Source of the DNA: DAOUMU01 sp034409055 | GTDB lineage: Bacteria; Chloroflexota; Anaerolineae; 4572-78; J111 | Assembly: GCA_034409055.1 (NCBI GenBank) | Contig: DAOUMU010000275.1 | Span: forward strand, 1 to 29,210 | Direction: 5' to 3' | Length of the DNA: 29,210 nucleotides | Shown: in pieces, positions 16,901 to 24,500 of the stretch | Layout of the letters: each line of letters starts with the position of its first letter | Numbering within the stretch: the stretch's first letter is position 1 | Translations under genes and position numbers: made by a program | Notes under the pieces: model-generated | The model's input: only the letters and a program-made list of their open reading frames with translations | Databases searched by the model: none | What the model was told of the DNA's origin: nothing

Positions 16901-17337
16901 TGCATGGCCTCCAGGTCTGGGTCATGGGCAAACCGACGCTCGATATCAGATAGAATGGAGGCGGTGGTGAGGGCCACGGTTGCCTGGGCATCTGCGGCAA
17001 TGGCCTGAAGCCGGGGGGTAGGTCGGTTGCGACGGGGAGGATAAGCCGGAACAGCCACGACCCCGGCATACAGGCATCCGAAAAAGGCAGTGATATACTC
17101 CAGCCCGGCTGGATAAAGCAGCAGGGCCCGCTCTCCGGTTGAGTCCAGACGCTGAAGCCATGCGCCAATGGCCCGGGCTTGCCGGTCCAATTCTCCATAA
17201 GTCAGGTGGACCTCTTCTGTTTCTCCATCCACCAAGAAGGTATAAATACATCGGTCAGGTTGGTGAAGAGCTCTCCAGGAGAGGAGGTCGACCAGAGTCT
17301 TAGCCTCAGTAGTTGGATAAGAAAGGCGTTTGCTCAT
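13966..17337 (-). CDS. Fatty acyl-AMP ligase - ACP - alpha-oxoamine synthase fusion
   Basis: This is 1123 residues from the ATG at 17337, chosen because AGAGGTG lies about six bases upstream; a TTG ten codons earlier lacks this. Residues ~10-575 are a fatty acyl-AMP ligase: adenylation motif YTSGSTSMPKG (~176-186), YGLAEATVF (~329-337), and the FAAL-type RGRNHYPQDIE (~467-477). Residues ~615-690 are an acyl carrier protein with phosphopantetheine site GLDSLEAA (S652). Residues ~720-1123 are a PLP-dependent alpha-oxoamine synthase: SASRLASGE (~801-809), HDALIHNS (~855-862), DEAHSMGVLG (~933-942) and the Schiff-base Lys in GTLSKSFAS (K968). In sequence order, a fatty acid is adenylated, loaded on the ACP and condensed with an amino acid with loss of CO2 to a long-chain alpha-amino ketone. 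Whether the amino acid is Ser (sphingolipid-like), Ala or Gly cannot be read. No ketoreductase gene is nearby. Confidence 0.93.
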   Translation of the reverse strand: MSKRLSYPTTEAKTLVDLLSWRALHQPDRCIYTFLVDGETEEVHLTYGELDRQARAIGAWLQRLDSTGERALLLYPAGLEYITAFFGCLYAGVVAVPAYPPRRNRPTPRLQAIAADAQATVALTTASILSDIERRFAHDPDLEAMHWLVTDDIPAGVETDWQKPDLTDDTLAFLQYTSGSTSMPKGVMLSHSNLMHNLALIYHGFNINAESRGIFWLPVYHDMGLIGSILEPIYVGRPSVLMSPITFLQRPVRWLQAITRYKGTISGAPNFAYELCIGKITPEQRASLDLSSWELAFCGAEPVRPKTLERFAETFAGCGFRWEAFYPCYGLAEATVFVSGGLGPGQPLVHTVQKSALTRGQVVKATAGEKDTQTLVGCGQALLNQKIVIVDPEALSRCQPNQVGEIWVSGPSIARGYWNRAEETKHAFQAYLADTGEGPFLRTGDLGFLQDGQLFVTGRLKDLIIIRGRNHYPQDIELTVEQSHPALRSACGAAFSVEVAGEERLVVVQEVERLYLRHLDIDEVVTAVRQAMMENHELQIYAVLLLKTGSIPKTSSGKIQRHACRTGFLKGDLTVVGKWFQDAVDGKPQAFPEQMRLSGPASSFDQQTSPSKEAQSAEAIQAWLVSQISKRLKVAVQRIDVREPLVRYGLDSLEAANISCELEIWLGRRLSPTLVYDYPTIESLAQHLAEETDAAKTAAKLDVGEVPDTVETEMDEIPPEFYRFDLFPQYRDLRQRIEMAEAMGIDNPYFKVHERVTNDTTVIDGREMINYSSYNYLGMSGDSVVSKVTKEAIDRYGTSVSASRLASGEKPIHRELEREIANLVGVEDCIVYVGGHATNVTTIGHLFGPNDLLLHDALIHNSAMQGCLLSGARRLPFPHNDWQALDEILHGMRRRYERVLIVIEGVYSMDGDIPDLPRFIEVKKRHKAFLMVDEAHSMGVLGQHGRGIGEYFGIDPTEVDLWMGTLSKSFASCGGYIAGSKALVEYLKYTAPGFVYSVGMSPSNSAAALAAIRLLKAEPERVARLHERARFFLKLAGERGLNTGKSKDSSVVPVIVGDSWPCMQLSQALFDRGINVQPMIYPAVENNAARLRFFITCTHTEEQIRFTVATTAEELAKVLPERS

Positions 17338-17382
17338 TTGTACACCTCTCTGAATTCTATGTACCAATTATTTGTGAACACA

Positions 17383-17411
17383 ATTAAACATCTAAATAAA
17401 AAACACGTCAA
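17383..17411 (-). promoter_or_regulatory. Probable promoter of the ligase-synthase fusion gene
   Basis: On the minus strand TTGACG (17411-17406), 17 bases, then TTTAAT (17388-17383), each one mismatch from the sigma-70 consensus. It lies in an AT-rich stretch about 46 bp before the ATG. No operator-like palindrome is present. Confidence 0.55.
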
Positions 17412-17480
17412 ATGAGGCCGACCCTCATACATCTGATTAAAGGATTTGGTAACCAAACTTTAAGCGTACATAAAGGAAAA

Positions 17481-17596
17481 TTGTATCTTCTCAAAAAGTA
17501 GGGGCGAGGCAACTCGGAAAGCAGGTTGTTTGCTCCGAGACCCTCAATCCGAGTTGCCTCACCCCTACCCCACCCCGAATTATTGAGATGATACAA
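17481..17596. repeat. 116-bp inverted-repeat element (MITE/REP-like)
   Basis: The outer 14-base ends TTGTATCTTCTCAA (17481-17494) and 17583-17596 are complementary with one mismatch. Inside them, 21-base arms at 17498-17518 and 17548-17568 (starting GTAGGGGCGAGGCAACTCGG) match with one G-U pair, and the loop holds a small AGCA/TGCT stem. The nested symmetry is that of a small non-coding mobile element. It lies in the 318-bp gap between two divergent genes. Confidence 0.7.
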
Positions 17597-17617
17597 AAGA
17601 TTTTTGAGTTAGCATCC

Positions 17618-17645
17618 TTGACTTTTAGGGTGACCGTATTACACT
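17618..17645 (+). promoter_or_regulatory. Possible promoter of the first giant membrane gene
   Basis: TTGACT (17618-17623), a 16-base spacer and TACACT (17640-17645). The implied transcription start is only a few bases before the ATG at 17656, and no Shine-Dalgarno sequence is present, so the transcript could be leaderless. Confidence 0.4.
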
Positions 17646-17655
17646 TCTAAGCAAA

Positions 17656-20600
17656 ATGACATCAAACAACCATTCATTGCAAAAAACTGGCCTGCCTCCT
17701 CGTCGTACGTTAAACCGTTTGGCCCTGGCCCTGGTGGCTATAGCCACCAGTATTTTGGCACAAACGTTTTTTAGCCAGGGGTTACTGTGGGATGGGGTGC
17801 TCTTCTACGGTGTGGCCATTATTCTTTTCAGCCGGGCCTTGGCAGATCGTCTCCATCCAAATTCTCAACGTTCAACGCTCAACGTTCAACTCCCACCCTC
17901 CCTGGCTCTGCACGGGGGCTGGCGACGTAACGTTGGCATCTGGCTGATCATGTCAGCCGTAGGCATCTCGTTTCTTGCTTTTAATTTTTTTGCCAGCCCA
18001 CGGGACTGCTTCGCCTGCGAAGATGCCCGTCCCCAGGCCTGGTGGCTTTACCTGGTCAGCCTGGCTCTGCTGGTGAGCGGAGGGGTATTGCTCACCAAGA
18101 GCAATTCCTGGCGTATGGAACTACAAAGCCTGCTACCCAACCGTCCTATTGTCCTGGCTCTGATGGCGGTCATGGGCCTGGCTCTCTTTATGCGCCTGTA
18201 CAATTTTGGCAACCAACCCTTTGGCATCTGGTTTGACGAGGCTGAGGCAGGCTTACAGGCCCGGCAAATGTGGCAGGAACCAACCTATCGCCCTGTCTTT
18301 TATGCCCGTATCAACATCACCGGCCATTTACTGGCGGTCTATACCCTGGCCCTGGCCTGGCTGGGCGATACAGTTTATTCGATGCGGCTCGTCAGCGTAC
18401 TCTTTGGCCTGGGGGGAGTCCTGGCTGCCTACCTCTTCGGTCGCGAACTGCGCGGTCCACGTTTTGGCCTGGCTCTGGCTTTTTTCGTGGCAATAGCCCG
18501 CTGGCACGTTAACTTTAGCCGGATTGCTATGACCGGCATCGATACCCCATTTTTTGAATTTCTCGGCCTCTTTTTCCTGGTCCGTCTACTGCGGCGAGGC
18601 CGGCTGCGCGATGCTTTATGGGCCGGCTTAACGCTGGGTTTCGGCCTGGTATTCTATACGGCCTTCCGCCTGTATGTGCTGGCCCTGCTGATTTTTGCCA
18701 TAATCAGTGGTATCTTATGGGCCACCCGTTCTCTACAACTCCGGCGGAGCCAAACTTTGAAACGTGAGACACGCTGGCGGTGGTCATACCTGGCCAGCTT
18801 CAGCCTGCTTTTGGTCTCCACCTGGCTGGTGATTATGCCCGTGGCCAAATTTGCCTTGGCTAATTCTGAAAGCTTCTGGTATCGCACCCGCCAAATCTCC
18901 ATTTTTTCCAGGCGTGACCAACCAGATTTGGGTCAAGCGCTGTGGCAAAACACCGGCAAACACTTGCTAATGTTCAATTTTAAGGGGGATGACAATGGCC
19001 GCCATAACTTGCCCGGTGAACCGATGCTGGACCCGGCTATGGGCATTCTGGCTGTGTTAGGGTTTGGCCTGGTGTTGGCCCGCCCCTACGACCCGGCCAA
19101 TGCCTTCTTTCTGGTGCTATTTCCAACCGCCCTCATTGGGGGTATCCTCAGCGTAGATTTTGAGGCCCCCCAATCGTTACGCACGATTGCGGTTATGCCG
19201 GCGGTAATTTACTTTGCCGGGTTGGCCCTGGCTGCCTTGGGGCGGGAAGCTGAGGAGGTACTCAGTGTCTGGTCCCGTATCTGGCTGATCGGTCCAGTGG
19301 TGATACTGGGCAGCTTTATGTTACTCTACAATGCCTTCATTTACTTCAACCGCCAGGCCCACGATTTTGCCTCCTGGAACGCCTTTTCTACCCCAGAAAC
19401 CATTACGGCCCATAAAATGACCGAATTAGGGCCAAATTATATTTACTATCTTTCCCCCCTTTTTATTAATCATCCCACCATCGATTTCCTGGTCCCCAAC
19501 ATCACCGACCAACGTGCCCTGCTCTTGTCTGATCCCCTGCCTATCCGTGAGCCCCCTGATCACCCGGTGGCTCTTTTTATTCATCCCGACGACGTATGGC
19601 TCTTTAAAGAGGCTCAACGCCTCTATCCCCAGGCCGAATTTCAAATCATCAACCACACTGCCGGTATCTATGAATCACCCATTGTTTATTTTGTTCACTT
19701 ACAACCCACCGATCTGGCCGCCGGGCAGGGATTAGAGTTAAATTATTATAGGCGAAGCAAGGTAGTGGACAAGAGAAGCAGTAACAGTTCCGGGGCTCAG
19801 CCAGGCAAGGCTATCGATGAGCCCGCCGGCAGCCTGGTAGATATGCATGATGGTCTGTCCTTACAATCCAGTCGCGCTTTGAATATCAACCTTACCTGGC
19901 CTGATGATAACCCACTGGCTATAAACGAAACCAGCCTGATGCCCGGCAACTTGGTTGCTGAGTGGCAGGGCATTCTTTACGTGCCTGATTATGGTCCTTA
20001 CAGTTTTCGATTGATGACCCCCGGTTCGGGCCGGCTTGAGCTTGACGGCAACCCGATTTTTGCCGGGCAAGGCGAACAACTAACCGGTCTGTCCCTGGCC
20101 CAGGGAAACCATACTCTCCGGGTGCAAGCCGAGGTTACACCGGGAGAGGTCGCCCTGTACTGGCAGCCACCCGGCCAGGGTGAAGTCTTGATCCCTCAAT
20201 GGGCGCTCTACGCTCCTCCCATCACCAATCACGGCCTCCAGGGCAGCTTCTATCCCAATGACCGCTGGGAAGGTCAGCCGGCCTTTCAACGCATCGACAC
20301 CTTTTTAGACACCCATCTCCATTTACCGCCCCTTGACCGACCCTATACGGTTGAGTGGACCGGTCTGTTAGACGTGCCGCAGAGCGGTATTTATCGGCTG
20401 GGCCTGCGGGCGGTGCCGGAGGCCCAACTATTCCTGGCTGGACAACGACGAGTGGCCACCACTGCCCCAGACCAATACACCGAGACAGCCATCCACCTGC
20501 CGGCCGGGTTGCACGATATCCGGGTTCGTTTTAAGGATGACACCGACCGCTCCCATATCCATCTCTTTTGGACACCGCCCGACGGTCAACTTGAGCCCAT

Positions 20601-21513
20601 TCCCACCCGCTACCTGTGGCCTCCGCTGGGACGTTATCCCCACAGATCACCCCTGGCGGCCCAGACCCGAGTCACTTCCCTCCAGTTGAAGTGGCTGGCA
20701 ACCTCCGGTGGTCCCGGTTCCGACCCCGGCCAATTTTTTGAACCCCGTGATGTGGTTGTATTGCCCAACGGCTACCTGGTTGTGGCTGACACTATGAACC
20801 GGCGTGTGCAAATTCTTGACTCACAAGGTAATCCAGGCCGGGTCTTAACCGGAGATGAGCATCCCTTTCAAGAGCCGCTGGCAGTAGGGATTAATAGCCG
20901 GGCTGAGATTTTGATTCTGGACTCGAGCCAGCAATGGATCTACCGCTACGACTCTGCCGGCAATTTCATTGACCGCTTTGGCGGCCCAACTGCTTATCTA
21001 TTCCATCCACGCGGCATGACCGTCTTTGAGGATGACACCATTGCCCTGGCCGATACGGGCAACGGCCGCCTGGCTTTTTTCAGTGCCGATGGAATCCAGG
21101 CCGGTAGTATGGGCGGGCTGGGAACCGGTCCGGGCCAATTCAACGAGCCAACCGATGTCCTCCGCAATGCTCAGGGAGTTTACTTTGTGGCCGAAGCCAT
21201 GAACAACCGGGTTCAGCTTGTTGATTTTGATGGTACACCCCTGAACGAATGGACTATCCCACCTGCTTATGCCCTGAATGGACCTCACCTGGCTTTTGCT
21301 CGGGACGGCTCTATCTTCCTCACCGAATCTCAGAGCCGTTCCCTGTTGCACTACGCCCCTGATGGTAGCCTGTTGAATCGGTGGGAGAGCATCGGCCCGG
21401 TCAGTTTAGCTGCTCCGGTTGGCGTTTATTTTGATACAAGCACCAGTCGACTTTATGTGACCGATATCTGGACACACCAGGTCCACGTTTTTGAGGTGCA
21501 AGTCCAGTCTTGA
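17656..21513 (+). CDS. GT39-like membrane glycosyltransferase fused to PA14-like and NHL domains (paralog 1)
   Basis: This is a 1285-residue protein. Residues ~20-565 contain about a dozen hydrophobic segments and a GT-C signature: FGIWFDEAEAG with D194-E195 in the first long outer loop, as in ArnT/PMT-like (GT39) enzymes that use a polyprenyl-phosphate sugar. A soluble link follows (~570-700). Two PA14-like beta domains come next (~765-855, with LYVPDYGPYSFRL; ~862-985, with LDVPQSGIYRLGLRA), a fold used for glycan binding. The last part (~1015-1282) is an NHL propeller with repeats such as FEPRDVVVLPNGYLVVADT and FNEPTDVLRNAQGVYFVAE. The outer domains should face away from the cytoplasm, suggesting a surface protein that modifies or holds glycans. 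The start has no Shine-Dalgarno sequence. A Cys-containing insert (PRDCFACEDA, ~115-124) is absent from paralog 2. Residues ~69-80 are encoded by a 7-bp repeat. Confidence 0.85.
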   Translation: MTSNNHSLQKTGLPPRRTLNRLALALVAIATSILAQTFFSQGLLWDGVLFYGVAIILFSRALADRLHPNSQRSTLNVQLPPSLALHGGWRRNVGIWLIMSAVGISFLAFNFFASPRDCFACEDARPQAWWLYLVSLALLVSGGVLLTKSNSWRMELQSLLPNRPIVLALMAVMGLALFMRLYNFGNQPFGIWFDEAEAGLQARQMWQEPTYRPVFYARINITGHLLAVYTLALAWLGDTVYSMRLVSVLFGLGGVLAAYLFGRELRGPRFGLALAFFVAIARWHVNFSRIAMTGIDTPFFEFLGLFFLVRLLRRGRLRDALWAGLTLGFGLVFYTAFRLYVLALLIFAIISGILWATRSLQLRRSQTLKRETRWRWSYLASFSLLLVSTWLVIMPVAKFALANSESFWYRTRQISIFSRRDQPDLGQALWQNTGKHLLMFNFKGDDNGRHNLPGEPMLDPAMGILAVLGFGLVLARPYDPANAFFLVLFPTALIGGILSVDFEAPQSLRTIAVMPAVIYFAGLALAALGREAEEVLSVWSRIWLIGPVVILGSFMLLYNAFIYFNRQAHDFASWNAFSTPETITAHKMTELGPNYIYYLSPLFINHPTIDFLVPNITDQRALLLSDPLPIREPPDHPVALFIHPDDVWLFKEAQRLYPQAEFQIINHTAGIYESPIVYFVHLQPTDLAAGQGLELNYYRRSKVVDKRSSNSSGAQPGKAIDEPAGSLVDMHDGLSLQSSRALNINLTWPDDNPLAINETSLMPGNLVAEWQGILYVPDYGPYSFRLMTPGSGRLELDGNPIFAGQGEQLTGLSLAQGNHTLRVQAEVTPGEVALYWQPPGQGEVLIPQWALYAPPITNHGLQGSFYPNDRWEGQPAFQRIDTFLDTHLHLPPLDRPYTVEWTGLLDVPQSGIYRLGLRAVPEAQLFLAGQRRVATTAPDQYTETAIHLPAGLHDIRVRFKDDTDRSHIHLFWTPPDGQLEPIPTRYLWPPLGRYPHRSPLAAQTRVTSLQLKWLATSGGPGSDPGQFFEPRDVVVLPNGYLVVADTMNRRVQILDSQGNPGRVLTGDEHPFQEPLAVGINSRAEILILDSSQQWIYRYDSAGNFIDRFGGPTAYLFHPRGMTVFEDDTIALADTGNGRLAFFSADGIQAGSMGGLGTGPGQFNEPTDVLRNAQGVYFVAEAMNNRVQLVDFDGTPLNEWTIPPAYALNGPHLAFARDGSIFLTESQSRSLLHYAPDGSLLNRWESIGPVSLAAPVGVYFDTSTSRLYVTDIWTHQVHVFEVQVQS
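17862..17896 (+). repeat. In-gene heptad array (paralog 1)
   Basis: Bases 17866-17893 are four 7-base units: CAACGTT, CAACGCT, CAACGTT, CAACTCC. They encode part of a loop between two membrane segments. Because 7 is not a multiple of 3, each unit is read in a different frame, so the array as DNA, not as peptide, is repetitive. Confidence 0.75.
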
Positions 21514-21560
21514 GCGGCAAGTTTCAGTAACAACAACTGATTATACAGGAATATGGTTTG

Positions 21561-24500
21561 ATGTCTATTGTCTCTACTGATCCTAACCTGACGACGATAA
21601 ATAAAGAGCTATCCTCTACAAGTACCCGTCTGCGCCCCCGTCGCACCCTAAACCGGCTGGCCCTGGCCCTGGTTGGCGTAATGAGCGGCGTGTTGGGACA
21701 GGTGTTCTTCAGCCAGGAATCGTTATGGGATGGGCTGCTCTTCTACGGTGTCGCCATTATTCTTTTCAACTGGGCCTTGGCCGGTCGTCTCTATCCAAGT
21801 GCTCAAGTCTCAAGCCTCAACTCTCAAGTCTCAAACTCCCTGGCTCTACAGGAGGGATGGCGCAGTAAGGTCGGTGTCTGGCTCATCGTATTAGCCGTGG
21901 GTCTGTCAGGGTTGGCCTTTAATTTCTTTGCCATCGAAGATGCGCTTCGGCAGGCCTGGTGGCTTTACATCGTTAGCCTGGCCTTACTGGTCAGCGGAGG
22001 GGTGGTGCTCACCAAAAGTGGCTCTTGGCGCATGGTCCTCCAAAACCTGTTGCCTAACAATTATATTGTCCTTGGCCTGGCCGTGGTGATGGGTCTGGCC
22101 CTCTTTATGCGCCTGTACAACTTGGGCAGCCAACCCTTTGGCATCTGGTACGACGAGGCAGAAGCTGGTTTACAGGCCCGGCGGATGTTGCAGGAGCCAA
22201 CTTATCGTCCCATTTTTTTACCTTTCCCCATTAACCATCCTATCTACCTGCCGGGTGCTTATGCCCTGGCCCTGGCCTGGTTGGGCGACACGATCTATTC
22301 GATGCGGCTGGTCAGTGTGCTCTTTGGTCTGGGAGGGGTGTTGGCTGCCTATCTCTTCGGGCGTGAGTTACGCGGACCGCGCTTTGGTCTGGCCCTGGCC
22401 TTCCTGATGGCTGTCGCTCGCTGGCACGTCAACTTTAGCCGAATTGCTATGACCGGCGTCGATACGCCATTTTTCGAATTTCTCAGCCTTTTTTTCTTGA
22501 TCCGTATGGTCCGAGGAGGGCGGTTACGTGATGCCCTGTGGGCCGGCTTGACCCTGGGCGTCGGCCTGATGGTTTATACCGGCTTTCGCCTTTACGTCGC
22601 GGCTCTGCTCCTCTTTGTCATTATTATGGTCCTGCGCTGGCCGCAGGGACTGGTGGTTACCTGGCGAGGCGGGGGCTGGCGAGCTCAACTGGCCCACCTG
22701 GCCATGATCTTGATTGCCGTGTGGTTGGTCATCACGCCCTTGGTCAGGTTCGCTCTAGACAACCCCCGTACCTTCTGGTACCGTACTCGCCAGATTTCTG
22801 TTTTTACCAAGCGGGATCAGCCTGATTTAGGCCGGGCGTTGTGGAACAGTACCCACAAGCACCTGCTGATGTTCAATTTTAAAGGGGACAAAAACGGCCG
22901 TCATAACCTGCCCGGCGAACCGATGCTCGATCCGGCGATGGGGATTCTGGCCGTGTTGGGGTTTGGGCTGGCCCTGGCCCGGCTTCGAGCACCGGCCAAT
23001 ACCTTCTTCCTGCTCCTATTTCCAATCACCCTGACAGGGGGTATTCTTAGCGTCGATTTTGAGGCGCCCCAATCGCTGCGCTCGATTGCGGTAATGCCGG
23101 TAGTAATTTATTTTCCCGGATTAGCCCTGGCTGCCCTGGGCCGAGAGGCTGAAGAAGCCCTCAAGCCATTGCCCCGCCTATGGCTGATTGGCCCGGCGGC
23201 GGCCCTGGCTGGCTTCATGTTGCTTTACAACGCCTCGACTTATTTCGGTCGCCAGGCCAGGGATTTCGCCTCCTGGAACGCCTTCTCTACCCCGGAGACC
23301 ATCACCGGCCGTAAAATGGCCGAATTGGGACCAAACTACATTTACTATCTTTCCCCGTTTCTGACCGGTCATCCCACCTTGGATTTCCTGGTCCCTGATA
23401 TCACCAAACCGCGTCCCCTGCTCGTGCCTAATGTCCTGCCCATCCACGAACCACCTGAGCACCCGGTGGCCCTGTTTATTCATCCCGACGACCTGTGGAT
23501 TTTTCAAGAGGCTCAACGTTTTTATCCCAACGCGGAATTTGGGATTGGCGCCAGTCCCGATCAAGATGGTGTCGAGGGCCAACCGGCCGTCTATTTTGTC
23601 AACTTGCAACCGGCCGACCTGGCTGCCCTGCAAGGATTGCAACTAAGCTACAAGCGCGGCAATCTTGTCGACCAATCAGGCCGGCCGTCCGAATCGGAGC
23701 AGGATGGTGATGACCTGCTCCAAACTACCCGTGCCCTCAGTATCAGCGCCACCTGGCCGGCGGACAGCCCGGTTGAAACAAACTTTGTGGCTGAATGGCG
23801 TGGTATCCTTTACGCCCCCCAATACGGACCGTACACGTTCCGGCTCCTGACCCCGGGCCCCGGCCGGCTCGAGCTTGACGGCAACTTAGTACTCGACGGT
23901 CAAGGGGAGCAACTGGCCGGTCTGGCCCTGGCCGAAGGTCATCACAACATTCGGGTACAGGTCCAGTCCGCGCCGGGCGAGGTGGCCCTGTTCTGGCAGC
24001 CACCCGGCCAGGATGAAGCCTCGATCCCCCAGTGGGCCCTCTACACCTCGCCCATCACCAACCACGGGTTGGAGGGAACGTTCTATGCGAACGACCGCTG
24101 GGCAGGCCAGCCCGTTCTGAAACGGATTGACGCCTTCCTGGATACCTATTTCCACCTGCTGCCCCTCAACCGGCCTTACACCGTTGAATGGACCGGCATG
24201 TTAGATGTGCCCCAGAGTGGCTTGTATCTACTGGGCTTGCGAGCGGTAGCCGAAGCCCACCTATTTCTGGATGGACAACTCCTGATTACCACCGCCGGGC
24301 CGGACCAATACACCAATGCCCCCATCACTCTGGAAGCAGGGCTGCACGATATCCGGGTTCGCTTTAAGGATAACAGCGACCGCTCCCGTATCCATCTTTT
24401 CTGGACAACACCCGGCGGTCAATTCGGACCCATTCCCTCTGAAAATCTGTGGCCGCCCCTGGGTCGTTACCCTGAAAAACCATCCACCATAACCGAAGTT

